A DNA stretch of 64,000 bases, taken from assembly GCA_963827935.1 (NCBI GenBank), contig CAWHCN010000004.1, forward strand, positions 1,426,001 to 1,490,000. Direction: 5' to 3'. Positions 17,175-25,329 of the stretch are shown one piece after another; the stretch's first letter is position 1, and each line of letters starts with the position of its first letter. Position numbers and translations under genes: made by a program. The notes below the pieces were generated by a model. The model searched no databases. It was not told where the DNA came from and worked only from the letters and a program-made list of their open reading frames with translations. This stretch comes from DATFNV01 sp963827935 (GTDB taxonomy: Bacteria; Planctomycetota; Planctomycetia; Gemmatales; Gemmataceae).

Positions 17175-19814
17175 ATGCCCGCAGGCAACCCCTTGCCCCC
17201 CGACTGGACCCCTGCCCCGAGCGGAGAGCGCTGGATGAACCTGGACCTAGAGGGCCGAATCGTCACCCTGGCCGTGGCGCAGCGGGCTTTCGACAAGGAA
17301 AGCGAAAGCGGAGTTGTCAACTCCTTCTCGACCCTCATTCCGGTCCTGTTCGAGGACGGCGAGCCGGCGGAGCGGATGCAGTTCCCGGCCAACGGCGACG
17401 TGTGGTGGATGGTGCGCGGCGGGGTGCGCGGGCTGGTGGAGCCGGGGCGACTGGTCACCGGTGAACTCGAAGCCTCCGAGCGGGCCGACACCCCCGGCAA
17501 GGCCCGCTACCAGGTGCGCATCGACAGTGTCGAGGCGGCCCGCTCCACGCAGATCACCGAAATCCTCGAACTCCAGCCCGACGAGCTGGCCGATGCCCGC
17601 GACCTGGTGTCGCGCAATCACCCCCTGACCGTCGATCATCCGCCTCTCGATGTCGTCTATGTGCGCTGGCGCGGCCAGCTCTTCGGTCCGCTCCGCACCA
17701 CCGCCAGCGCCCGCGCGGACGACGGGTACTGGACCGTCCACCTGAGCCCGTCCCAGGCCGACAGTGCGGTCTTGCAGGTCCCGGACGGGGCCCTGGGGCA
17801 GCTCGACCCCCTGCGCGTGCACCATCCGGAGGTCGATGTCTCGCTCACCAACCGGCCGCCGTACCAGAGTTACCGCACCCACCTCTGCCGCTATTTCCTG
17901 ATCCCGCGCGAGGAGTTTCAGAAGATCATCCCGGTGACGGCGGCTCGGCTAGTGCTGGAGAACGAGCAGGCCATCCTGAATCGGGCGGCCAAGAAGCTCT
18001 TTAGCCGCAAGAAACGTCAGGAGCTGAGCCACCTGCTGACCGAGTTGGACGGCGGCCTGGGCGCGGCCCCGGTGGAATCGACCGACGTCATCCGGGCGCT
18101 GCGCGGCCGGCTCGGCACCGAGGAGAAGGAGGCCGAGGGCCTGGCCCGCGCCCTGCTCGAATCGGGGGCCGTGGACGATCGCTTGCGGCTCGCGGTTCAC
18201 CAGGCCGAGCAGGAACACGTCGAGAAGCACGCGGCCCTGCTGCAAACCCAGATCGAGGAATCGGTCGCCGCCCTGCGGAAGGAACTGGTGGCGCTCGAGA
18301 AACGCAAGGAAGCGGCGAACGATGAGATCGGCGCCCTGCAGCGGCAGCGCCTGGCCGCCCTCGACGGCGAGCTGGAGGCGAAACGCCGCGACTTCGACTT
18401 GCTGTGCCAGAAGGAACGCGACAAGCTCGACGGCCAGGCCCGCGAGCTGGACCGGCAACGCGACATTCTGAGCAAGAACCTGGCCAAGGTGTCCGCGGAA
18501 ATGGCCGAAAAGCGGGACGAACTGGTCAACCAGTTTCTGGCCATCTCGCCCCTGTTATCACAGCTCAACCTCTTCGCGGGACCCCCACCGCGCGAGGCGT
18601 CTCCGAACTCAACCGCGCCGGCCGCCAGCGCAGGTCCGGCGAACCGCGCGGGACCGGAAGAGAGTCCCGCCCGGCTCGCGGGACCTACGTTCGCCTTGCC
18701 GCCCTTTGTTCACGCCGGGGCCCCGGGGCGCGATGTCCGCGAGGTGGGTTTGTTCGAGCGCTTCTGCAAGCACGTCGAGGCCTCGGGGTTCAAGCATCGC
18801 CGGCTCGACCTGGCTGCCTTCCACCTGAGCGTCAAGTGCAACGATCTGACGATCCTGGGCGGCCTGCCGGGAACCGGGAAATCGTCCCTGCCGCGGCTCT
18901 ACGCCGAGGCGCTGGCCGGCGACGAATACGACGACGGCCAGCGCCGTTACCTGCACGTCGGCGTCAGCCCCTCCTGGCTCGACATGCGCGACGTGCTGGG
19001 CCACACCAACGCCCTGGACCGCTGCTTCCAGCCGGCGGAATCCGGGCTCTATCAGCACCTGGTCTGCGCAGGAAGAGGAGCAGCAGCGCGGCACCGACTC
19101 GCGGCTCTACTTTGTCTGCCTCGACGAGATGAACCTGGCGCAGGTGGAGCACTATTTCAGCGGGTTTATCCAGGCCCTGGAACGGCCACCGGGTCTGCGC
19201 GAGGTCCGCTGCTTCTCGCCCGAGCTGGTGTCCCCGTCCGACCCGTTTGCCGCCTGGCCGACGCTGAAATTGCCGCGGACCCTGCGTTTCATCGGCACGG
19301 TCAACTTCGACGAGACGACGCGGCAACTGAGCCAACGCGTGCTCGACCGGGCCAACCTGATCCGCCTGCGCCCGCCGCACCTCCTGGACGCCAAGGACCC
19401 GGCCCCAACGCGAGCCATTGGGCCCGCCGTCACTCTGCGCAACTACCGCGACTGGATCGACCCCTCGCCGCGCCTCGATCGGTCGTTGGGCGAGCTGATC
19501 GACCGGCTCAAGGAGCCGTTGACGCGCCTGGGTTGTCCGCTCAATCCGCGTCGCTTCAACGCCATCCGCAAGTTCGTGGGCATGCCCCGCCCGAAGTGCT
19601 AAAGCCGGAACAGGCACTCGACCTGCAAATCGCCCAGCGCGTGTTGCCCCAGGTCCGCAACCTGTTCCGCCCGGGGGCCCCGGAGGCGCTGGAGGCCATC
19701 AAGAAGACGCTGGAGGCGCACCCGTCCGGTTTTCCAGAGTCGCTGCTGTCGCTCGAGGAGATGGGCGATAGCGATTATCCGGCGGACCTGCTGGCGGAGG
19801 GTCCCGGCGAATGA
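17175..19814 (+). CDS. Coiled-coil McrB-like AAA+ ATPase/GTPase (frameshifted), defence-island candidate
   Basis: The product, about 880 residues, has an N-terminal part of unknown fold (to about 310) and a long coiled coil (about 320-460). A Pro/Ala linker leads to a C-terminal AAA_5-type domain with Walker A GLPGTGKSS (about 563). After a shift near 19065 come Walker B YFVCLDEMNLAQVEHYF, sensor region FIGTVNFDETT and arginine-finger region LSQRVLDRANLI. A second shift near 19595 precedes the C-terminal helical part. This layout matches McrB relatives of the coiled-coil (CoCoNuT-like) kind. The start may be 17175 or 17235, the latter having GGAG at good spacing. The likely partner nuclease is the DUF2357 protein at 20704-22545. 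Confidence 0.8.
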   Translation: MPAGNPLPPDWTPAPSGERWMNLDLEGRIVTLAVAQRAFDKESESGVVNSFSTLIPVLFEDGEPAERMQFPANGDVWWMVRGGVRGLVEPGRLVTGELEASERADTPGKARYQVRIDSVEAARSTQITEILELQPDELADARDLVSRNHPLTVDHPPLDVVYVRWRGQLFGPLRTTASARADDGYWTVHLSPSQADSAVLQVPDGALGQLDPLRVHHPEVDVSLTNRPPYQSYRTHLCRYFLIPREEFQKIIPVTAARLVLENEQAILNRAAKKLFSRKKRQELSHLLTELDGGLGAAPVESTDVIRALRGRLGTEEKEAEGLARALLESGAVDDRLRLAVHQAEQEHVEKHAALLQTQIEESVAALRKELVALEKRKEAANDEIGALQRQRLAALDGELEAKRRDFDLLCQKERDKLDGQARELDRQRDILSKNLAKVSAEMAEKRDELVNQFLAISPLLSQLNLFAGPPPREASPNSTAPAASAGPANRAGPEESPARLAGPTFALPPFVHAGAPGRDVREVGLFERFCKHVEASGFKHRRLDLAAFHLSVKCNDLTILGGLPGTGKSSLPRLYAEALAGDEYDDGQRRYLHVGVSPSWLDMRDVLGHTNALDRCFQPAESGLYQHLVCAGRGAAARHRLAALLCLPRRDEPGAGGALFQRVYPGPGTATGSARGPLLLARAGVPVRPVCRLADAEIAADPAFHRHGQLRRDDAATEPTRARPGQPDPPAPAAPPGRQGPGPNASHWARRHSAQLPRLDRPLAAPRSVVGRADRPAQGAVDAPGLSAQSASLQRHPQVRGHAPPEVLKPEQALDLQIAQRVLPQVRNLFRPGAPEALEAIKKTLEAHPSGFPESLLSLEEMGDSDYPADLLAEGPGE

Positions 19815-19969
19815 CGCGGGGGCCGACCGGCGCCTTTACGTTGCTTCCCTCAACCGCCCCGTTCGCCTTCCGAGGGGCCTTGTGGCGCGGTAGGATCGCG
19901 GTAGTCTTCGAGATGGTTGCGGTCGCAGGACGGAACATAATAAGACACTAAGATCATCCCGAGGTCATC

Positions 19970-20278
19970 ATGCTCGAGCTTATCGAACACCACCGGGCGG
20001 AAGTCGATGCCTTGTGCCGCCGCTACAACGTTTGCAGCCTTGAGTTGTTCGGCTCGGCCGCGACCGGCGAGTTCGATCCCGCCACCAGCGATCTCGATTT
20101 GCTGGTGCAGTTCCTGCCTTTGCAACCCGGTACCCGCGCCGACGCTTATTTTGGCTTGCTCCACGCAATGGAAGATCTGTTCCACCGCAGGATCGACCTG
20201 GTGGTGGTTGAGGCGATTAAGAACTCGCGATTCCAGCGCTCCGTCGACCGGCAGCGGACCCTGCTTTATGCCGCATGA
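19970..20278 (+). CDS. mntA: MntA-type minimal nucleotidyltransferase antitoxin
   Basis: The 102-residue protein has the minimal nucleotidyltransferase core: LFGSAATGEFDPATSDLDLL supplies the GS motif (about residue 28) and the two metal-binding Asp residues of DLD; a third acidic residue lies in RIDLVVVEA. It is paired with a HEPN protein whose start overlaps its stop by 11 bases. In characterised MntA/HepT pairs the nucleotidyltransferase AMPylates a Tyr near the HEPN active site and so blocks the RNase. All catalytic residues are present. The pair sits between the McrB-like and DUF2357 genes on the same strand. Confidence 0.9.
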   Translation: MLELIEHHRAEVDALCRRYNVCSLELFGSAATGEFDPATSDLDLLVQFLPLQPGTRADAYFGLLHAMEDLFHRRIDLVVVEAIKNSRFQRSVDRQRTLLYAA

Positions 20279-20636
20279 TCCAAGAAAGCTCCTGGAGGAC
20301 ATTGAGCAGGCGGCCGCGCGCGTGCAGCGGTTCACCGCCGGTGAAACCTATGAGCGTTACGCGCAAAGCGAACTCCTCCAGTCGGCAGTCGAGCGACAAT
20401 TCGAAATCGCTGCCGAGGCGCTGAGCCGTCTTCTGAAGCTTGCCCCCGGCCTGGCGAAACGCATCTCCGAATATCGGCGCATTATCGACTTCCGCAATCT
20501 ACTGAGCCACGGCTACGACCTTGTCGATAATGCCATCGTCTGGGACGTCGTCCAGAAAGATGTCCCCTTATTTCACCGCGAGGTAGAGGACTTGCTCGCA
20601 GCGCTGGGCGAAACCGAGGATCCAACCGGGGTGTAG
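20268..20636 (+). CDS. hepT: HepT-type HEPN RNase toxin (DUF86)
   Basis: The 122-residue all-helical protein belongs to the DUF86/HepT family. It carries the RX4HXY motif as RNLLSHGY (about residues 76-83), with the Arg and His of the RNase site and the Tyr that MntA modifies. The start ATG at 20268 (MPHDPRKLLEDIEQAAAR) overlaps the mntA stop, so the two are translationally coupled. It ends 67 bases before the DUF2357 gene. Predicted activity: RNA cleavage when released from the antitoxin. Confidence 0.9.
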   Translation: MPHDPRKLLEDIEQAAARVQRFTAGETYERYAQSELLQSAVERQFEIAAEALSRLLKLAPGLAKRISEYRRIIDFRNLLSHGYDLVDNAIVWDVVQKDVPLFHREVEDLLAALGETEDPTGV

Positions 20637-20703
20637 TCGCTGCTAGGCATGCTTCCCAGATCGGCAAGCGGGCGCAAATCAGCCCGCAAGAGAGGATCGC
20701 CGA

Positions 20704-22545
20704 ATGACGCCCGGACCGACGTTCAGCCTGACGCGGAACGGCCACCCCATCGCGACGCTGGCACTGGGCGGCGGGGAGGTGAGCGCTGCCGAGCCGGTTC
20801 CGGTCCACGAACTTCAGATTTGCAGCTTCGCCATCGAGGGGCGCGAGGAGGGTCTGGAGTACCGCGTCTGGGTCGGTGACCGCGATCCGGAGCCGGGCGA
20901 CGGGGCGATGGCCTCGCGGCCGGTTGGCGTGGCGCGTGGCAGCGGCGTGGCCTGGGATGAGGCGGCGCACTTCGACGGCGCCCGCGGCCGGGTCTGGGTG
21001 CGCCTCGCCAGCCGCACTGCCGGGTCCGGCCAGCCCTGGTCGCCGCGAGCCCAGCTCCTCATCTACGTCCTGGCGACCAAGCTCTCCGAAGAGCGCTATC
21101 AGGTCATGGTAGCGCAGTTGCGAGCCCTGGCGGCGGGACTCGTCTTCGATCTCTATTCCAAGATGTTTCGCTCCCTGCAATTCGCGGAGTCGGCGGGGGC
21201 CGTATCGTCGCGTTCGAGCCAGATGGAGCTGCGCCTGCTAGAACGGCTGTGGGCGGCGCTGGCGCCGGCGCTGTTGGAAGTGGCCGCCGACCCGGTGACG
21301 CAGATCAGCGTCAGCCGCGGTGTTCGCCCATCGTGGGGTGGGGAACGCCTCGGGCAGCGGACCGTGGCCCGCCTGGCCGCGGAGGGGCTCGATCCGCGCC
21401 GGCCGGGGTCGCCGCGCCCGTTCCCGGCCCACGCCGAACGCTTCACCGAGACGCCGAAAACGCTGGAGCACGGCATCTTGCTGGGCCTGCTGCGTTTCCT
21501 GGAGCAGCGGGCGGCCGACTGTGCCCGCGGCGTCCGCAGCCACGTGGACGGCATCGAGGCCGATCGGCCGTTACGACAACGCGGCCCCGCCGGCACAAAA
21601 AGTTTGTACGAAACCGAGGATCTGCCGCGCCTCCAGCGGCTGCGGGCGTCGCTGGCGCAGGCCGACCGCCTGCGCCGCCGCCTGCGTGCGGCCCAGACAG
21701 CCGGACCGTGGAGCCGCATGCAGCCGCTCTTCCGCTTCCCCAGCACGCCGGTGTTCGAGCACGTGCGGCCCTATCGGCTAATCCGCGACGAGGTCCGCCG
21801 CTATCTGCGCTCCAATCTGCTCATCGTCGACGACGGCCTGGAGGAGCGAGTCAAATCGACCAGCCGGCTGTACGAGCAATGGGTCTTCTTCCAGTTGGCC
21901 GGTGCCCTGCGCCGGGCCGGCCTGAGTTGCCAGGAGAACGAAGGCGTGCTGCGCCGCGCGACCCGCTTCCGCTTCGACCTGGAGATGGATCGCGGCGCCC
22001 GTTTCCTGTTTCAATCGCCGGACGGCCGGGCTGTGGGGCTGCGCTACGAGCCGTGGGTGTCGCCGCTGAACGCGGCAGCGGAACGCGGCGACGATTACTG
22101 CCACGGCATGGCCGGCGAGGCCGCCTGGAGTCCGGATGTGCTTCTGGAATTGCTGGACGGTCCGGGCCCGGGGGCGAATGTGCAAGCCGCCGTCGTGATC
22201 GATGCCAAGTACACGGCCCGCATCCGCGAGCATCACTGGGCCGATACCTCCAAGTATCTGCACATTCGGGCCACGCGCACCCGGCGGCAGGTGGTGAAGC
22301 AGCTCTGGCTGGCCTGGCCGGACGAGCGGGCCGGCATTGTGCCGCGCGACGCCGCGGTCCGCTGGACGCCGCACGGCCCCGATTGCCCGCGTGACGAAAC
22401 CGTGCAGGGCATCCTGGGCCTGGTCCCACCGCCGCGCCTCCCCGACGACACCGGGGAAGACGAGGGGTGGATCAGCACCCCGGTGCCAGCGGCGATGGCG
22501 TTTGTGACTGGATTGCTGGAGTATCTGGGAGTGGGGCATTCGTAA
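20704..22545 (+). CDS. DUF2357 protein with PD-(D/E)XK nuclease domain (McrC-like partner)
   Basis: The 613-residue protein has an N-terminal DUF2357-type region (FAIEGREEGLEYRVWV, SPRAQLLIYVLATKLSEERYQ), a helical middle (LEHGILLGLLRFLEQR), and a C-terminal DUF524/PD-(D/E)XK domain. The nuclease motif is seen as SPDVLLEL (Asp at about 478) and VVIDAKY (Asp-x-Lys at about 500). A ribosome-binding site (AGAGGA) precedes ATG at 20704. Proteins of this kind are encoded beside McrB-type ATPases and act as their nuclease subunit, in the way McrC does. The frame is intact. Confidence 0.85.
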   Translation: MTPGPTFSLTRNGHPIATLALGGGEVSAAEPVPVHELQICSFAIEGREEGLEYRVWVGDRDPEPGDGAMASRPVGVARGSGVAWDEAAHFDGARGRVWVRLASRTAGSGQPWSPRAQLLIYVLATKLSEERYQVMVAQLRALAAGLVFDLYSKMFRSLQFAESAGAVSSRSSQMELRLLERLWAALAPALLEVAADPVTQISVSRGVRPSWGGERLGQRTVARLAAEGLDPRRPGSPRPFPAHAERFTETPKTLEHGILLGLLRFLEQRAADCARGVRSHVDGIEADRPLRQRGPAGTKSLYETEDLPRLQRLRASLAQADRLRRRLRAAQTAGPWSRMQPLFRFPSTPVFEHVRPYRLIRDEVRRYLRSNLLIVDDGLEERVKSTSRLYEQWVFFQLAGALRRAGLSCQENEGVLRRATRFRFDLEMDRGARFLFQSPDGRAVGLRYEPWVSPLNAAAERGDDYCHGMAGEAAWSPDVLLELLDGPGPGANVQAAVVIDAKYTARIREHHWADTSKYLHIRATRTRRQVVKQLWLAWPDERAGIVPRDAAVRWTPHGPDCPRDETVQGILGLVPPPRLPDDTGEDEGWISTPVPAAMAFVTGLLEYLGVGHS

Positions 22546-22641
22546 AAGGCTTGCCCGATTTCCAGGGGCCTGGTACAAGAAACCGTCCCTCAGCTGCCGC
22601 GATGGCAACTGTTCCCAATAGCTTACACGACGAGGGAGCCG

Positions 22642-23265
22642 ATGGTTACGCGGGTGGTGATAGAGGATGCCGTTATGTTTGATTCGTTCATCCAAGAACG
22701 CAAGCGTAAGGGCATCGATCTATATGACGAGGTTTGGGAGGGGGTGTACGTCGTGCCATCGATGCCGAACAACGCGCACCAGTGGTTGCTCGATGACCTG
22801 GGTGATATCCTCACCGAGGTGGTGAAGCGAGGGAGACTGGGAGACAAGTGCCAGGGGGCCAATGTCAGCGACCGCCGGGAAGGATGGGACGATAACTTTC
22901 GCGTCCCTGACATGGTCGTGGTGCTGAAGAATAGCCGGGCGATCGATTGTGGCACTCACTTCTGGGGCGGCCCCGATTTCCTCGTCGAGATCCAAAGCCC
23001 CGGCGACGACACCGAGGAGAAGGTGCCGTTTTACGGCCAGATTGGAGTCCGCGAGCTGCTCATCATCCACCGCGACAAGCGAATGCTTCGGCTGCTGCGG
23101 CTGGAAGGGGAGGAACTGGTTCTCGTGGCCCCGTCTCCCTTCGAAGGGAAGGACTGGCTGGTCAGCGAGGTGCTCCCGCTGGCGTTTCGTCGCACGGTAG
23201 TCAAAGGGTCTCCGCGGACGCAGGTCCGGCGTACCGACGGCAAGCCGGGCGCCTGGATCGTGTAG
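22642..23265 (+). CDS. Uma2-family (DUF820) PD-(D/E)XK nuclease
   Basis: The 207-residue protein shows the Uma2 pattern: YDEVWEGVYVVPSMPNNAHQ (conserved Glu near the N-terminus), DDNFRVPDMVVVL (the PD Asp), PDFLVEIQSPGDDTEEKVPFY (E-x-x-S in place of the EXK site) and GVRELLIIHRDKRML. These families are expanded in planctomycetes and cyanobacteria; their biological role is unsettled. It follows the DUF2357 gene on the same strand with a gap of about 100 bases, so it may share the island's transcript, but Uma2 genes are so common that the association may be chance. Confidence 0.85.
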   Translation: MVTRVVIEDAVMFDSFIQERKRKGIDLYDEVWEGVYVVPSMPNNAHQWLLDDLGDILTEVVKRGRLGDKCQGANVSDRREGWDDNFRVPDMVVVLKNSRAIDCGTHFWGGPDFLVEIQSPGDDTEEKVPFYGQIGVRELLIIHRDKRMLRLLRLEGEELVLVAPSPFEGKDWLVSEVLPLAFRRTVVKGSPRTQVRRTDGKPGAWIV

Positions 23266-23272
23266 GACACGT

Positions 23273-24400
23273 CTATTGCTGCCCCTGCTCCTGGCGGCGG
23301 CGCTCCGCATATTCCTGCTCCAGCCCCTTCGTCAGTGCCTCTAGGCGATCCATCAGCCGCCGCAGCGGGCGTGGCTGGCGTTTGACCAGGGCGTAGGCGG
23401 TCAACAGCGGCAGGGCCACGGTCGAGTCGAGATAGCAGGTCACCGTATCGGGGAGCTGCTCGGGATCGACCTTGCCCCAGGTCATGGCCTCCTGCGGGGT
23501 GGCGCCGCTCAGGCCGCCGGTGTCGGGGCGGGCGTCGGTGACTTGCAGGAAGTAATCGTGCCCGCTCTCCTCCAGGCCCAGCACCTCCTGAATCTGCGGC
23601 TCGGTCTGGAGGATGAAGTTCTTGGGCGAGCCGCCGCCTAGGATCAACACGGCGCTGCGGCCGGCCTTCTTGGCGTCGTAGACCAGGGCCGCACTCTGGT
23701 TGACGTCGCGGAGCGGATCGATCCGCAGGGCCGAGCCCTCCAGTTGCAGGGCGGCCAGGTTCATGCCGATGGAGCTGTCGCCGGGAGAGGAAGTGAAGAT
23801 GGGCACGCCGGCGCGGTAGGCGGCGGCCAGCAAGCTGCGGCCGCGGCGGCCGGCCTCCTCCTCCCGGGCCGCCAGGTACTTGCCCACCAGAAAGTGGAAC
23901 TCGGCGGTGCCGAATGTCCTCTGGAACGGCTCGGCCCGGCACAGCGTGCGGTAGAAGCGATCGGTGCCCAGCAGATTCTCGTAGTCGAACACGATATCGT
24001 AGATGCGAATGATCTGGTGTTTGCGCAGGGCCAGGTCGTCCAGTCCGGGGCGCGACTGGTGCATGTCCATGCCCAGGGCGAAGTGGGTGTCGTGATAGAG
24101 GTTCGCGCCGGTGCTGACGATCCAGTCGATGAAGCCGGCCTCGACCAGTGGCACCAGGCAGGAGGCGCCCAGGCCCGCGGGGGTCAGCGCCCCGGACAGG
24201 GAGAGGCCGACGACGGCGTCCTCGGCCAGCATCTTCCCGGCGTAGAGGCGGCAGGCCTCACGCAGGCGGCCGGCGTTGTAGGAGAGGAACGCCTCCTCGA
24301 TGACCTGCGTCAGGCCGCTGGCGGCGGTCAGGGCCGGCGGGTCGATGCGCTTGTGGCTGATCCGGTGGAGGTAGTGGCGGTTGGCATCGGCGGGTGGCAA
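23273..24400 (-). CDS. Deoxyhypusine-synthase-like enzyme
   Basis: The 375-residue protein belongs to the deoxyhypusine synthase family: SLSGALTPAGL, DWIVSTGANLYHDTHFALG, IFTSSPGDSSIGMNLAAL, LILGGGSPKNF and the segment QEAMTWGKVD with the Lys that forms the covalent intermediate in eukaryotic DHS. Bacteria lack eIF5A, so family members are thought to use small polyamines, for example forming homospermidine with NAD. The start is TTG at 24400 (MPPADANRHYLHRISHKR) with AGGAGA six bases upstream; the next ATG is internal to the conserved region. Confidence 0.85.
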   Translation of the reverse strand: MPPADANRHYLHRISHKRIDPPALTAASGLTQVIEEAFLSYNAGRLREACRLYAGKMLAEDAVVGLSLSGALTPAGLGASCLVPLVEAGFIDWIVSTGANLYHDTHFALGMDMHQSRPGLDDLALRKHQIIRIYDIVFDYENLLGTDRFYRTLCRAEPFQRTFGTAEFHFLVGKYLAAREEEAGRRGRSLLAAAYRAGVPIFTSSPGDSSIGMNLAALQLEGSALRIDPLRDVNQSAALVYDAKKAGRSAVLILGGGSPKNFILQTEPQIQEVLGLEESGHDYFLQVTDARPDTGGLSGATPQEAMTWGKVDPEQLPDTVTCYLDSTVALPLLTAYALVKRQPRPLRRLMDRLEALTKGLEQEYAERRRQEQGQQ

Positions 24401-24493
24401 CGTCGGTCTCCTGCGTGTGACAACGGTTCGCGCCGCCCGGAGGGCGACGGCAAGGAAACATCATTTTATTACTGGCAATCGGCGCGGCGGAGG

Positions 24494-24499
24494 GTATAA
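24494..24499 (+). promoter_or_regulatory. Candidate -10 box for the amidotransferase-like gene
   Basis: TATAAT occurs 70 bases before ATG 24570, in the divergent space after the deoxyhypusine-synthase-like gene. The -35 region is weak (TTACTG, 19-base spacing). Confidence 0.35.
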
Positions 24500-24569
24500 T
24501 CACCATTCAACCTGACCCCCCGCCGCCGGCGCTGAGCCGCGGCCATCCTTCTGAGGAAAGGAGTCCTCC

Positions 24570-25280
24570 ATGTCCGCCACCATTCCCTCGCTCCGCATCG
24601 GCATTTTCGGCTCGGATAGCAGCGTGGCCGAGGAGAAACACGGCTGCGGCCTGTGGGCAGCCGGCTTCAAGAGCGTCCTCAGTGCCGCCGGGGCCGAAAC
24701 CGTGCCGCTTGGCGAAACCACGCGCGGCCGGGCCTGGGACGACCTCCTGGACGGCATCGACGGCATCGTGCTGGCCACCAGTACCGCCCCGACGCCGAAA
24801 CAGGCCGCCGATGCCGAGGCGCTCTGCCGCTGGTGCGACAAGCACGATCTGCCCTTGCTGGCGATCGACGGCGGCTTGCACGTGCTGAACGGCGCCTACA
24901 ACGGCACCCTCTTCACCGACCTGTCCCGCGAGCAGCCCGAGGCGCTGCAACACCGCCATCCGCCCGAGAAGGGACTGCGGCACGCCATCGCCGTCACGCC
25001 CGATAGCCGCATGGCCGAACTGTACGGCGACGGCGAGGTCATCGTCAACAGCGAGCATCGTAAGGCCGTGCAGAAGGTCGGCCGCGGCTTCCGTGTCGGA
25101 GCCCGGGCCCTGGACGGCGTCATCGAGGCCATCGAGGCGGAACGCGAAGGGTGGTTCTGCGTCGGCGTGCAATGGCAGCCGGCGTCGGCCACGGCATCCG
25201 GACTCGATATCCAACTCTTCCGCGGCCTCGTCGAGGCGGGGCAGCGCCGCATCGAGGACGGTGTTTGCGCCGCGGCGTGA
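24570..25280 (+). CDS. Class I glutamine amidotransferase-like (C26/PuuD family) protein lacking catalytic residues
   Basis: The 236-residue protein has the fold signatures of gamma-glutamyl-GABA hydrolases: LAIDGGLHVLNGAYNGTL, VNSEHRKAVQKVGRGF, DGVIEAIEA and FCVGVQWQP. In active members the elbow is L-x-I-C-R-G, with the Cys as nucleophile, and the C-terminus reads W-H-P-E. Here the Cys position is Asp (GCGATCGACGGC) and the His and Glu of WHPE are Gln and Ala. The catalytic triad is therefore gone and the protein is probably a non-hydrolytic binding or regulatory pseudoenzyme. AAAGGAG precedes ATG 24570. The frame is intact, which argues against decay. Confidence 0.8.
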   Translation: MSATIPSLRIGIFGSDSSVAEEKHGCGLWAAGFKSVLSAAGAETVPLGETTRGRAWDDLLDGIDGIVLATSTAPTPKQAADAEALCRWCDKHDLPLLAIDGGLHVLNGAYNGTLFTDLSREQPEALQHRHPPEKGLRHAIAVTPDSRMAELYGDGEVIVNSEHRKAVQKVGRGFRVGARALDGVIEAIEAEREGWFCVGVQWQPASATASGLDIQLFRGLVEAGQRRIEDGVCAAA

Positions 25281-25329
25281 ATGAATTGATTCGTCGTTTC
25301 GCGCTCGGAATCGAGCGCGAAACGATGAA

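Noticed and set aside
21249..22695. Long frames on both strands overlapping the DUF2357 nuclease
   Set aside because: Shadows of an intact frame with clear PD-(D/E)XK motifs and a ribosome-binding site.
24570..25280. Calling the amidotransferase-like gene an active gamma-glutamyl-GABA hydrolase
   Set aside because: The nucleophile Cys and the His/Glu of the WHPE motif are replaced.
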